From the NCBI RefSeq assembly GCF_030160395.1, contig NZ_BSOG01000008.1, forward strand, positions 1 through 64,000: a stretch of DNA of 64,000 bases. Reading direction: 5' to 3'. The notes under the pieces are model-generated. The model ran no database searches, was not told where the DNA came from, and worked only from the letters and a program-made list of their open reading frames with translations. Both the position numbers and the translations under genes were made by a program. Position 1 is the stretch's first letter. The number at the start of each line of letters is the position of its first letter. This document shows positions 24,922 through 33,685 of this stretch, piece after piece. Origin of the DNA: Chitinimonas prasina (lineage in GTDB: Bacteria; Pseudomonadota; Gammaproteobacteria; Burkholderiales; Chitinimonadaceae).

Positions 24922-25875
24922 TTATTGCTCGGGTATAGGCTCGCCGCGGGTCTTCCACAGCGAGTAGAGCACGCCAGCCAGCAGCAGGCCGAAGGTCACG
25001 CTCAGCGAGATAGGCGAAGGAATCTTGATGCCCAGATTCACCAGGAAGATCTTGACGCCGATGAAGACCAGTACGACAGACAGTGCGTACTTCAGGTAAT
25101 GGAAGCGGTGCACCATGGCGGCCAGGGCAAAGTACAGTGCACGCAGGCCCAGGATGGCGAAGATATTCGAGGTGAATACGATAAAGCTGTCGGTGGTAAT
25201 GGCAAAGATGGCCGGGACGCTATCCACGGCGAACACCAGATCGGTCACTTCGACCATGATCAGCGCCAGGAACAGGGGGGTTGCCCACCAGACCTGCATG
25301 GCTGGGTTCTTGGGGTCGGGCGCTTTGACGAAGAAATGGTTGCCCTCAATTTTCTCGGTAAAGCGGAAGTGGCCCTTCAGCCAGTTGATCAGCGGATTGC
25401 TGGCAACGTCTGTGGCATCGTCCTTGGCCAGGAGCATCTTGATGCCGGTGAACACCAGGAAGGCACCGAAGAGATATAGCACCCAGGTGAATTCATGGAT
25501 CAGGGCTGCACCCAGGCCTATCATCACACCGCGCATGACGATGGCGCCGAGGATGCCCCAGAACAGCACCCTATGTTGATAGGCGCGGGGGATGGCGAAG
25601 TAGGTGAAGATCAACGAGATGACGAAGACGTTGTCCATGGACAGGCTTTTCTCCACCAGGAAGCCGGTGAGGTAGTCCATGCCAGCCTGCGCGCCCATCT
25701 GGTACCAGACAAAGCCGCCGAACAGCAGGCCTGCGCTGATGTAGAAGGCTGAGAGCTTGAGGCTCTCCTTGACGGAGATTTCGTGGTCCTTCTTGTTGAG
25801 GACGCCTAGATCGAGGGCAAGCAGGATGATGACGACAGCCGCGAAGGTGCCCCACATCCAGAGTGGATAGGTCAT
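24922..25875 (-). CDS. TerC/Alx family integral membrane protein
   Basis: A 317-residue protein with eight to nine apparent membrane helices. It shows the family's acidic membrane motifs: LLALDLGVLNKKDHEIS, VEKSLSMDNVFVI, FTGIKMLLAKDDATD and MVEVTDLVFAVDSVPAIFAI. Alx/TerC proteins export manganese or protect secreted metalloproteins from excess metal. The gene sits 108 bp after htpX in the same direction. The upstream gap has hairpins but no recognisable yybP-ykoY manganese riboswitch. The annotation alx would be reasonable; I keep the symbol blank because TerC paralogues are easily confused. Confidence 0.88.
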   Translation of the reverse strand: MTYPLWMWGTFAAVVIILLALDLGVLNKKDHEISVKESLKLSAFYISAGLLFGGFVWYQMGAQAGMDYLTGFLVEKSLSMDNVFVISLIFTYFAIPRAYQHRVLFWGILGAIVMRGVMIGLGAALIHEFTWVLYLFGAFLVFTGIKMLLAKDDATDVASNPLINWLKGHFRFTEKIEGNHFFVKAPDPKNPAMQVWWATPLFLALIMVEVTDLVFAVDSVPAIFAITTDSFIVFTSNIFAILGLRALYFALAAMVHRFHYLKYALSVVLVFIGVKIFLVNLGIKIPSPISLSVTFGLLLAGVLYSLWKTRGEPIPEQ

Positions 25876-25908
25876 GGTGGATTTCCAGTCAGTTCAATAA
25901 ATAATCAG

Positions 25909-25930
25909 GCGTACCGCCAAAGCGGTACGC
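25909..25930 (-). terminator. Hairpin after htpX
   Basis: A perfect 9-bp stem with a 4-base loop lies 54 bp behind the htpX stop. On the minus strand it is followed by AT-rich sequence (CTGATTATTTATTG) but no continuous U-run, so it may be a weak terminator or leave some readthrough into the TerC-like gene. Confidence 0.45.
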
Positions 25931-25983
25931 GGTAATAGAAGCTGGCGCCGGACGGGGTATCCTCCAGCCCGGCACCGGCTGGT

Positions 25984-26856
25984 TTAACGTATAGCCTGCA
26001 AAGCAGCGATGCGTGTTTCAATGGGCGGGTGGCTGCTGAACAAGCCGGCCATGCCGCCGCTGATGCCCGAGGCTGCCATGGTCTTGGGGAGCTCGCCTGG
26101 CTGGCGGCCTCCCAGCACCTGCAACGCATCTATCATGGGCGCCGTGCTGCCCAGTAGCTGAGCGGCACCGGCATCGGCGCGGTACTCACGCTGGCGCGAG
26201 AAGTACATGACGATGATGCTGGCCAGGATGCCGAACAAGATTTCGAAAACGAAAGAGGCTATGTAGTAGCCTATGCCGGGGCCGCTGCTTTCCTCGTCGC
26301 TCTTGCGCAGGAAGCTGTCGACCAGATAGCCGGCCACCCGTGACAAGAACACCACAAAGGTATTGACCACGCCCTGTATCAGGGTCAGCGTCACCATATC
26401 GCCATTGGCGATATGCGCCACTTCATGGGCCAGTACAGCCTCCACTTCACGCCGGCGCATGCTGGCCAGCAGGCCGGTGGAGACTGCCACCAACGAGTTG
26501 GATTTGCTGGCACCGGTGGCGAAGGCATTGGGCGCACCCTCATAGATAGCCACTTCGGGCATGGGCAGGCCAGCGCGGCTGCTGAGCTGCCGCACGGTAT
26601 CGACCAGCCAGGCTTCATCGGCATTGCGGGGCGAGCTGATGACCTGCGCGCCAGTACTCCACTTGGCCATGCTTTTCGACATCAGCAGCGAGATAAAGGC
26701 ACCGCCAAAGCCGATCAGGGCCGAAAAGCCCAGCAGCATGCCGAAGTTCATGCCGTTGGCCGTGAGAAAGCGGTCTACGCCCAGGATGCGCGCGCTGAAG
26801 GACAGCACCAGCATGACCGCCAGGTTGGTCAGCAGGAAAAGCACGATGCGTTTCAT
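25984..26856 (-). CDS. htpX: HtpX membrane zinc metalloprotease
   Basis: A 290-residue M48B protease. Two membrane helices lie in the first 65 residues, the zinc motif [10 protein letters not shown] begins at His144, a further membrane pair follows (around 160-215) and the third zinc ligand is in [18 protein letters not shown]. HtpX degrades misfolded inner-membrane proteins together with FtsH. All key residues are present and length is normal. It is transcribed away from nhaR; 96 bp separate the two starts. Confidence 0.96.
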   Translation of the reverse strand: MKRIVLFLLTNLAVMLVLSFSARILGVDRFLTANGMNFGMLLGFSALIGFGGAFISLLMSKSMAKWSTGAQVISSPRNADEAWLVDTVRQLSSRAGLPMPEVAIYEGAPNAFATGASKSNSLVAVSTGLLASMRRREVEAVLAHEVAHIANGDMVTLTLIQGVVNTFVVFLSRVAGYLVDSFLRKSDEESSGPGIGYYIASFVFEILFGILASIIVMYFSRQREYRADAGAAQLLGSTAPMIDALQVLGGRQPGELPKTMAASGISGGMAGLFSSHPPIETRIAALQAIR

Positions 26857-26952
26857 GATTTGGATCTCCCATGTTCAGGCCGGGGCCTGTGTCGATCAGG
26901 AACGGGCGTAGCGTACGGCAAGTGAGATTGCGAAAGAATCGAGTATATTGGT

Positions 26953-27882
26953 ATGAATACTTCGATTTTCTCGATGAATCATATGGCCAAGCCTGAACTC
27001 AATTACAAGCATCTGCACTACTTCTGGACTGTCGCCAAAGAAGGAGGCATAGCCCGGGCTGCAGAGCGCCTGGGGCTGAGTCCGCAAACTATCAGTGGCC
27101 AGCTCGGTAAGCTGGAGCGTGAAATGGGCAGGGCGCTGTTCAGGCAGTCCGGCCGGCGTCTTGAACTGACCGAGGCGGGTAGGGAGGCATTGCGCTATGC
27201 CGATGAGATCTTCCTGTTGGGCGAGCAGTTGCAGGAATTCCTGGCCAATCCCCAACTGGCACAGGCTAGTCGTTTGACTGTGGGCATAGCCGATTCGGTT
27301 CCCAAGCTGGTGGCCTATAAGCTGCTGGCGCCGGTATTGCAGGCCAGCCCCAGTGTGCGGCTGGTCTGCCATGAAGGTGAGTTCGAGGAGCTGATCTCGG
27401 CCCTGTCGCGCCACAAGCTCGATGTCGTACTGTCGGATCGCGACCTGGGCCAGGGTGGGCAGCGGCGGCTGGTGGGCAGGCGGGTTGCGTCCTGGCCTAT
27501 AGGTATCTACGCCAACCGGACCCTGCTGGCACGGCAGCTTGAGGCGGAGCGGGGCGTGGTGCCGCAACGGGCGCCCATGCTGCTGCCCAGCAAACGCAGC
27601 TTTCTGCGTTCGCGGCTGGATGCCTGGCTGGATGCCCAGGGCTTGAATCCGATCGTGGTAGGGGAGTTTGACGACAGCGCCCTGCTGACTACCTTCGGCG
27701 GCAATGGCGTGGGGTATTTCCCGGCGGCCACCATGCTGGCAGAGACGCTGGCCCGCCAGTACGATGCAGAGTTGGTGGTGGTGCTGCCTGAGTTGCACGA
27801 GGACTACTACGCCATCAGCACTCCGTCACGGCTGCCCAGCCCGCATATTACGGCGCTGCTGCGGGCGGCTGAGGTGGCTTGA
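26953..27882 (+). CDS. nhaR: NhaR LysR-type transcriptional activator
   Basis: A 309-residue LysR-family regulator. The N-terminal winged helix (NYKHLHYFWTVAKEGGIARAAERL, SPQTISGQLGKLE) is the NhaR version of this domain, and the C-terminal domain has the VGIADSVPKLVAYKLL segment and ILPSKRSF-like residues. NhaR activates the Na+/H+ antiporter gene nhaA in enterobacteria; no nhaA lies in this window, so the target here is unknown. ATGs at 26953, 26974 and 26983 are possible starts; none has a clear ribosome site. A strong terminator follows. Confidence 0.88.
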   Translation: MNTSIFSMNHMAKPELNYKHLHYFWTVAKEGGIARAAERLGLSPQTISGQLGKLEREMGRALFRQSGRRLELTEAGREALRYADEIFLLGEQLQEFLANPQLAQASRLTVGIADSVPKLVAYKLLAPVLQASPSVRLVCHEGEFEELISALSRHKLDVVLSDRDLGQGGQRRLVGRRVASWPIGIYANRTLLARQLEAERGVVPQRAPMLLPSKRSFLRSRLDAWLDAQGLNPIVVGEFDDSALLTTFGGNGVGYFPAATMLAETLARQYDAELVVVLPELHEDYYAISTPSRLPSPHITALLRAAEVA

Positions 27883-27901
27883 CCGGCTGGTGCCGGAAAA
27901 C

Positions 27902-27930
27902 AAAAAGCCCAGCGCTAGGCTGGGCTTTTT
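27902..27930 (+). terminator. Intrinsic terminator of nhaR
   Basis: A-run, AGCCCAGC arm, short loop, GCTGGGCT arm and T-run. It can also end transcription of the convergent tRNA gene. Confidence 0.92.
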
Positions 27931-27939
27931 GCTTACATC

Positions 27940-28015
27940 TGGCTCCTCGACCTGGGCTCGAACCAGGGACCTACGGATTAACAGTCCGGCGCTCTACCGA
28001 CTGAGCTATCGAGGA
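27940..28015 (-). tRNA. tRNA-Asn (anticodon GTT)
   Basis: A 76-base cloverleaf including an encoded CCA tail (27942-27940). The acceptor arms TCCTCGA/TCGAGGA pair fully, the T-arm has GGTTCGAGCCC, and the anticodon loop reads CTGTTAA with GTT in the anticodon position. The sequence is identical to the tRNA gene at 51515-51590 in the other orientation. Confidence 0.97.
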
Positions 28016-28025
28016 AAGGAGGCGC

Positions 28026-28054
28026 ACTTTAATGTCCAGGCAGCCACTTGTCAA
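28026..28054 (-). promoter_or_regulatory. Promoter of the leftward tRNA-Asn gene
   Basis: Minus strand: perfect TTGACA (28054-28049), 17-base spacer, TAAAGT (28031-28026), 11 bases before the tRNA 5' end. Confidence 0.75.
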
Positions 28055-28222
28055 ACATCTTTTGCATTTATTTTTTTATTTTTTCAGTGTTGGATGATGA
28101 ATCCTTTTTACATCAATGGCTTGGCTGGTCAGAGTTTGCTGCGGGGCAGCATAGTGTATCGACGCCATTGAGCTAAGCTGAATCAGATAACGGGCCCATG
28201 ACAGAGGCTGGGGAGCAAGGCT

Positions 28223-29374
28223 ATGCGGGCGAGCAGCTGTGAAACACTGATTTCGGACCCCTACCGTGCAGGTTTGGCGCTGGGAGAGGGCCTGGCCGGC
28301 CTGGCGCCCGAGGTGGTGTTCCTCTTCACCGCCGTCCACTACGCCGGCAGTACCGAGCTGCTTGAGGGGCTGTACGACGCACTGGGCCGCGATGATCTGG
28401 TGGTGATAGGCAATAGCGGCGACGGCTACTATGCTGCCGGGCGGGCCTCCGATCTGGGGGCTGTGGCGTTGGGCCTGAACAGTGGAGGCAAGGTGCGCTG
28501 GACCGTAGCCTGTGCACAAGGCGTGGGGGCCAACCCTGTGGCGGCCACCCGGTCGGCCTTTGCGCAGTTGAGCAGCGCCATGTCAGAAGAGGCCGCGCTG
28601 GTGTTCCTGGCGGCCGATTTCCGCGCCGATGCCAGCCAGATTGAATCCGTACTGCGCGATGAGGTGGATTGCCCGGTGGTAGGGGGGCTGGCGGCAGATG
28701 ATGACAGGATGCGTACCTGTTACATCTACGCCAACCGGCAGGTATTGCAGGACGCTGTGGTGTTGCTGGGTATGGCCGGCGCTGTGCGCTTTGATGTCAG
28801 TATAGGCAATGCTTTGACGCCTGTGGGCCGGCCGGGGCTGATAGAAGAGGCCGAAGGCACGGCGCTGTATCGTATCGATGGCATAGGTGCCATGGACTTT
28901 ATCGAGCGCGAAACGGGCAAACCGGTACTGCAGACGGATCGTGGCGTGGTGGCACTGACCATCGTGGACCCGGATCGGACCGCGCAGCGACGCTTGCGTG
29001 CCATCGTGCCTGACTTCGGTCGTGGCCACGGTGCCATCGGGCTGTATGGCGGAATCGAGGCAGGCAAGACGGTGCAGGTCTGTCTGGCCAACCCGTCCGA
29101 CCTGATGGCAGAGGTCAGCCGAATTGCCAGGCGGGTGGCTACCCTGGATTTTCAGCCTGTGGCAGGCCTGATCGTAAGCTGTACCGGCCGCAAGCAAATG
29201 CTGGGGAACGATATCGCCCGCGAGGCGGGCATTCTGGCCGAGTCGTTCCCTGCAGGGCTGGCGATTGCAGGTTATCCCTCGTTCGGCGAGATCGGACCCT
29301 TGCGGGAAGGCGAGGGCTATACCCGCAATCTCTTCCACAATATGACCTATATCCTCCTGCTGCTGGGAGCCTGA
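28223..29374 (+). CDS. FIST-domain sensory protein
   Basis: A 383-residue protein with the two-part FIST N and FIST C layout: an N-terminal alpha/beta domain (VVFLFTAVHYAGSTELLEGL, VVIGNSGDGYYAAG, CPVVGGLAADD) and a C-terminal domain with PAGLAIAGYPSFGEIGP and LFHNMTYILLL. FIST domains are thought to bind small ligands, such as amino acids, and to feed signalling modules. A GGAG ribosome site precedes the ATG. The histidine kinase gene starts 8 bp downstream, so the pair probably works as a cytoplasmic sensor and kinase. No membrane segment or signal peptide is seen. Confidence 0.85.
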   Translation: MRASSCETLISDPYRAGLALGEGLAGLAPEVVFLFTAVHYAGSTELLEGLYDALGRDDLVVIGNSGDGYYAAGRASDLGAVALGLNSGGKVRWTVACAQGVGANPVAATRSAFAQLSSAMSEEAALVFLAADFRADASQIESVLRDEVDCPVVGGLAADDDRMRTCYIYANRQVLQDAVVLLGMAGAVRFDVSIGNALTPVGRPGLIEEAEGTALYRIDGIGAMDFIERETGKPVLQTDRGVVALTIVDPDRTAQRRLRAIVPDFGRGHGAIGLYGGIEAGKTVQVCLANPSDLMAEVSRIARRVATLDFQPVAGLIVSCTGRKQMLGNDIAREAGILAESFPAGLAIAGYPSFGEIGPLREGEGYTRNLFHNMTYILLLLGA

Positions 29375-29382
29375 GCCAGGGC

Positions 29383-30945
29383 ATGGCCATGACCTATCGA
29401 CTGCTCAGTATGCTGGACCCGCCACCCCCCGGCTTTCGGCTACAGGATGTGCAGAAGCGCGACCTGCTGTCGGGGGCCGTCGCGGTTTATTGCAGCTCGG
29501 CCGAATCGCTCTACCCACTGGTGGAGATGTTCTGTCAGCGTGTGGCCGGGGTGTTGATCGTCACTGGTGATGGCTTTAGGCAAGAGCAACTGGGCACCTT
29601 GCTCTGGCGCATGACCTTGCCCAGCCGCTTGCAGTCGGCCATGCGGGTGCTGGTGGAGCCCCTGCTGGCGGCCATTGAAACTGCCTTGGCCCAACGGGAA
29701 AAGGCGGTGGAGTTGGGCAGCACTCTCAATCGACTGCGCTATGACCTCGATATCGTACGGGGCGACTATTTGCGCGTGACAGCCAAACTGCAAAGCCAGG
29801 TGGCGCAACTGGTCGAGACCCAGGCCGAACTGGTGCAGGGTGAGGCCGAGTTGCGCGCCATACTCGATTTGCTGCCACAGCTGATCTACGCCAGCGATGA
29901 GCGTGGGCGCCTGCTGCTGGCCAATGCCTCGTTTGCCCGCAAGCTGGGTCTGAGCGACCCTCAGTTAGCGTGCGGCCAGGAGGTACGAAACCTGAATCTG
30001 CCTGCACGCTGGCTGGGCCAGGCTGCGCTCGAGGATAGCCTGGTCTGGCAGTCGAAAGCGCCCCGCGCCATGGCCGATTTGCAGCTGCTGCAGGCCGATG
30101 GCGAGCTGTCGACCTACGAGGTACTGAAGCTGCCCTGGACATGTGGCGGCCAGGAGGCGGTGTTGACCGTGCTACATGATGTGTCGGCCAGGCACGCCGT
30201 GGAAGCGCAGATGGTCAGCCTGAACGAGGAGCTGGAAAAACGGGTGCAGCAACGCACGGGCGAACTGCAACAAGCCAATCGAGAACTGGAGTCCTTCTCC
30301 TATTCGGTTGCGCACGACCTGCGTTCGCCCCTACGGGCGGTCATGGGCTTCAGTCAGATACTGGAGGCGGAAGCCGGCAACCTGGACGGTGAGCAGCGCG
30401 ATATGCTGCAGCGTGTGCAGGCTGCGGCGGTGCGCATGTCCCAGTTGATAGATGATCTGCTGATGCTGGCACAGGCCTCGCGCATGCAGCTGGAGCGCCG
30501 ACCTCTGGATATCGCGGCACTGGGCCGCCAGGTGTGGCAGCAGTTTGCGCACCTGCGTGGCGACAGGCAGGTGGTGTTCGAGTGTGAACCCGCCCTGCCT
30601 GCGGTGGCTGATAGCCGCCTGGTGCAATTGGTACTGGAGCAATTGCTGACCAATGCCATCAAATTTACCCGTGGTAGTGTCGAGGCCAAGGTAGAGCTGG
30701 GGCATTTGCTGCTTGGCGACGAGACGGTCTATGTTGTACGCGATAATGGCGTAGGCTTTGACATGGCGGCCGCCGAGAAACTGTTCATGCCGTTTCAGCG
30801 CCTGCATAGCACAGCCCAATTTGAAGGTAGTGGCATAGGCCTTGCTACCGCGCGCCGCGCCATTAGCCGCCATGGTGGCCGTATCTGGGCTGAGGCGCAG
30901 CCTGGCCTGGGCGCCCAGTTCTATTTCACCCTGCCAGACGGTTAA
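29383..30945 (+). CDS. PAS-domain sensor histidine kinase
   Basis: A 520-residue cytoplasmic kinase. An N-terminal 130 residues of unknown fold are followed by a coiled-coil, a PAS domain (about 155-280; ILDLLPQLIYASDERGRLLLAN), a second coiled coil, the HisKA domain with phospho-acceptor His311 in SYSVAHDLRSPLRAVMGFS, and a HATPase domain with LLTNAIKFT (N box), DNGVGFDM (G1) and GSGIGLATARRAI (G2). No receiver domain or membrane helix is present. It follows the FIST gene by 8 bp. The N-terminal region may bind the FIST protein; no response regulator lies nearby. Confidence 0.93.
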   Translation: MAMTYRLLSMLDPPPPGFRLQDVQKRDLLSGAVAVYCSSAESLYPLVEMFCQRVAGVLIVTGDGFRQEQLGTLLWRMTLPSRLQSAMRVLVEPLLAAIETALAQREKAVELGSTLNRLRYDLDIVRGDYLRVTAKLQSQVAQLVETQAELVQGEAELRAILDLLPQLIYASDERGRLLLANASFARKLGLSDPQLACGQEVRNLNLPARWLGQAALEDSLVWQSKAPRAMADLQLLQADGELSTYEVLKLPWTCGGQEAVLTVLHDVSARHAVEAQMVSLNEELEKRVQQRTGELQQANRELESFSYSVAHDLRSPLRAVMGFSQILEAEAGNLDGEQRDMLQRVQAAAVRMSQLIDDLLMLAQASRMQLERRPLDIAALGRQVWQQFAHLRGDRQVVFECEPALPAVADSRLVQLVLEQLLTNAIKFTRGSVEAKVELGHLLLGDETVYVVRDNGVGFDMAAAEKLFMPFQRLHSTAQFEGSGIGLATARRAISRHGGRIWAEAQPGLGAQFYFTLPDG

Positions 30946-30949
30946 TACA

Positions 30950-31330
30950 ATGATGCGATGGATAGCAACAGCAAGCATGTTGGTCAGCCTGGCGGTGCAA
31001 GGTGAAACGCCGGCGGCCGAGGCACAGAAGCTCTATGCCGTGGAGTTCCGCACCGGCCCTGCCTGGAAGCCTGGTCTGGTACCGCCAGCTCAGCCCTACT
31101 TCAAGGAGCATTCGGCCAACTTGCAGCGCTTGCGTAGCGAGGGTGTACTGGTGGCTGGTGCACGTTATGGCGAGGTGGGCCTGGTGGTGTTGCGTGCTAC
31201 CAGCCTTGCAGCCGCCGAAAGCCAGATCGCCCAGGATCCGGCTGTGATCCATGGTCTGTTCAGCTACCAGCTCAACGAGATGCTGGTGTTTTACCCCGGG
31301 CATCTGGGCAAGCCAGTGAGCCCGCCATGA
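30950..31330 (+). CDS. Small exported YCII-like protein
   Basis: A 126-residue protein with an N-terminal hydrophobic signal-like segment (MRWIATASMLVSLAVQG) and a ferredoxin-like domain resembling YCII: LYAVEFRTGPAW, HSANLQRLRSEGVLVAGARYG, VLRATSLAAAESQIAQDPAVIHG. YCII-like domains are small metal- or substrate-binding modules of unclear role. It begins 5 bp after the histidine kinase stop and its TGA overlaps the next ATG, so it is translationally coupled into the FIST-kinase operon. An alternative start is the ATG 3 bp later. Confidence 0.7.
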   Translation: MMRWIATASMLVSLAVQGETPAAEAQKLYAVEFRTGPAWKPGLVPPAQPYFKEHSANLQRLRSEGVLVAGARYGEVGLVVLRATSLAAAESQIAQDPAVIHGLFSYQLNEMLVFYPGHLGKPVSPP

Positions 31331-32133
31331 GGCCCGCCTGGCTGTGCGTGCTGCTGTGGCTGACTTGCAGTGGTGTGGGCTTGGCAGCCTGCCGGCAGGA
31401 CTACCGTGTGCCCTACATCACCCTGGGTTATGCCAGCTACACCGATGAGCAAGGCCAGCCGGCCGGGTACTTTATCGACCTGTATCGGGAGCTGTCGCAC
31501 CGCACCGGCTGCCGCTTCGTGATCGTACCGATGCCGGCCCAGCGGTTGCGCGCCACCATGGTGGTCAACCGCATACCCCTGTTCGGGCCTGCAGCCGCAC
31601 CTGCCACCGGCGAGGCACGTGCCCTGCGGCGCTTTGTGCCGCTGACCCGTGAGCCCATGGAACTGGTGGTGCGCAAGGATCTGGCTGTCCGCAATGTGGC
31701 TGACGCCATGAGCCGGCCAGGCCTGGTGTTCGGCACCATACGCGGTGCCAGTTACGGCGAATGGGTGGAGCAGAACCTGCCCCGCCTGCCGGTGGCGCAG
31801 CGGGAGGAATCAGTGGATGCCGAGACCGTCTACCGCAAGCTGGTGGCTGGCCGGATTGGCGCCACCTTTGGTAATGCCTATGTCTATCGCTGGCATCTGG
31901 ATCGTATGCAAGAGCCCGATAGCGTGAGCGTATTGCCGCTGCCGGAGCGCCATCGTACGGTGGTGGGTATGGTGTTCAACCATGACGGCATGGCGCCCGA
32001 AGATCTGGAGCGGCTATTGCGAGCGGTGGTGGCAATACGTGACGATGGCAGCTTCCGCCGCATGGTGGCCCGCTATCTGGGCGACGACTTGGCGCGGGAC
32101 CGCTTGTATCAGGGCAGCACCAGCCATCCTTGA
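31327..32133 (+). CDS. Orphan extracytoplasmic solute-binding-like protein (PBPb fold)
   Basis: A 268-residue protein: signal peptide ending LAAC-R, then a bacterial extracellular solute-binding fold of family 3 (VPYITLGYASYTDEQGQPAGYFIDLYREL, FVPLTREPMELVVRKD, IGATFGNAYVYRWHLDRM). It overlaps the YCII-like gene by 4 bp. No ABC permease or ATPase lies near, so it may be a sensor input for the kinase operon rather than a transporter part. The LAAC sequence may make it a lipoprotein. Confidence 0.75.
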   Translation: MRPAWLCVLLWLTCSGVGLAACRQDYRVPYITLGYASYTDEQGQPAGYFIDLYRELSHRTGCRFVIVPMPAQRLRATMVVNRIPLFGPAAAPATGEARALRRFVPLTREPMELVVRKDLAVRNVADAMSRPGLVFGTIRGASYGEWVEQNLPRLPVAQREESVDAETVYRKLVAGRIGATFGNAYVYRWHLDRMQEPDSVSVLPLPERHRTVVGMVFNHDGMAPEDLERLLRAVVAIRDDGSFRRMVARYLGDDLARDRLYQGSTSHP

Positions 32134-32160
32134 GTGGCTGGCCCGCCGGTCTGGCGGGGA

Positions 32161-33522
32161 CTATGTCAGCAGTTCATCCAGCGCTGCCGCCAAGGTTGCA
32201 ATCAGCCTGTCCACATCGGCCGCCGTGGTGGCGGGGCAGACCAGCATCATGTTGTGAAACGGGGTGATCAGTATGCCCCGGTTCAGCAGGTAGAGATGCA
32301 GGGCATGCTCCAGCGTGTGATCCATGGCGGCTTCAGCCTCGCTGCCATTGCGGGGCGGCTGGGCACAGAACTGGAATTCGGTACGCGCCCCCACCTGGCT
32401 GACACACCAGGGCAGGCCACGCTGGCCTATGATCTGCCGCAAGCCGTTGGCCAGGCGTTCGGCCAGTTCGAACATATGGGCATAGGCCTCGTCGGTCATC
32501 ACCTCGGCCAGGTTGGCGCGCATGGCGCACATGGCCAGGGCGTTGGCAGTGAGGGTGGTGCCTATGCCAGAGTGGCCGGGTGGTGCGGCGGATTTGCTGG
32601 CCTGCATGCGTTGGGCCAGTTCGCTGGTAAAGCCGTAGACAGCACAGGGCACGCCACCCCCTACCGGCTTACCCAGTACGAAGAAATCCGGCTCCAGGCC
32701 GTGCGCCAAGGCATAACCGCCAGGGCCGGTGGAGATGGTGTGGGTCTCATCGCAGACGAACAGTGTGCCGGCCGCCCGTATCAGTTCCCGCGCAGCCTGC
32801 CAGTAGCCTGGCTGTGGCAACACCATGCCGACATTGGTCATGGCGGGCTCTGCCAGCACGCAGGCGATATCCCCGGCCGTCAGCGCCTGCCGCAAGCTGT
32901 CCAGGTCATTGAACTCCACCACCACGGTGTGCTGAGTCAGGTCATACACCTGCCCCAGCAGGCTGTCGCGCTGGCTGGGCTGGCCTTCGACCAGGTCGAC
33001 AAATACATCATCCACCGTACCGTGGTAGCAGCCGTTGAATACCAATACCTTGCTACGCCCCGTGACTGCACGGGCCCAGCGTATGACGAAGCGGTTTGCA
33101 TCAGTGGCCGTCATGGCGAATTGCCAGCAAGGCAGGCCGAAGCGTTGCGCCAGCAGCTCGCCCACTACCGCCGCATCCTCGCCTGGCAGCATGGTGGTAA
33201 AGCCCAGCTGGGTCTGCCGCACTACGGCGGCGGCAACAGGCTCAGGCGCGTGACCGAACATGGCGCCGGTGTCACCCAGGCAGAAGTCCACGTAGCTATG
33301 CCCGTCCACATCGTGAAAACTGGCGCCCTTGGCAGCCTCAACGAACAAAGGGAAGGGCGTACCCCAGTCAGTCATCCAGTGCAAGGGCACGCCATAGAGC
33401 AGGTGCGATTGCGCGCGGTGGGCCAAGGCCTGCGAGTGAGGTCGAGCGTCGATATAGCGATCTCTCTCACGGGCCAGCAGGGCCTGTAGGCTGTCTTTCT
33501 GGATACCGGTAGGGTGGGCCAT
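32161..33522 (-). CDS. Class III PLP aminotransferase, glutamate-1-semialdehyde-aminomutase-like
   Basis: A 453-residue PLP enzyme of the aspartate aminotransferase class III group. The aldehyde-loop region is DVDGHSYVDFCLGDTGAMFGH, FVCDETHT holds the conserved Asp that binds the PLP ring nitrogen, and the PLP lysine is in FFVLGKPVGGGVP. The overall shape resembles HemL, but the conserved HemL gate and length differ (HemL is about 427), and the segment GHSGIGTTLTANALAM is closer to the aminomutase-like transaminases of secondary metabolism. Substrate not known. A GAGGATGAT ribosome site precedes the ATG; convergent with the solute-binding gene to its left. Confidence 0.8.
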   Translation of the reverse strand: MAHPTGIQKDSLQALLARERDRYIDARPHSQALAHRAQSHLLYGVPLHWMTDWGTPFPLFVEAAKGASFHDVDGHSYVDFCLGDTGAMFGHAPEPVAAAVVRQTQLGFTTMLPGEDAAVVGELLAQRFGLPCWQFAMTATDANRFVIRWARAVTGRSKVLVFNGCYHGTVDDVFVDLVEGQPSQRDSLLGQVYDLTQHTVVVEFNDLDSLRQALTAGDIACVLAEPAMTNVGMVLPQPGYWQAARELIRAAGTLFVCDETHTISTGPGGYALAHGLEPDFFVLGKPVGGGVPCAVYGFTSELAQRMQASKSAAPPGHSGIGTTLTANALAMCAMRANLAEVMTDEAYAHMFELAERLANGLRQIIGQRGLPWCVSQVGARTEFQFCAQPPRNGSEAEAAMDHTLEHALHLYLLNRGILITPFHNMMLVCPATTAADVDRLIATLAAALDELLT

Positions 33523-33685
33523 ATCATCCTCGACTGTTAATGAAATTCATCGTGGTGTTTAATATATGCACCATTTTGCCCATGCCGCAGGCGGCACGTA
33601 AAGGGCACGGCGGGCAATGATGCGAGGGCTGGTAAACATTCGCAGATCTCGTGCCGGCCGGGATAATCTGATCGAGATACACACC

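Noticed and set aside
25876-25983. yybP-ykoY manganese riboswitch before the TerC-like gene
   Set aside because: Looked for because such riboswitches control TerC/Alx genes; the gap has hairpins but not the conserved GGGGAGUA and loop sequences.
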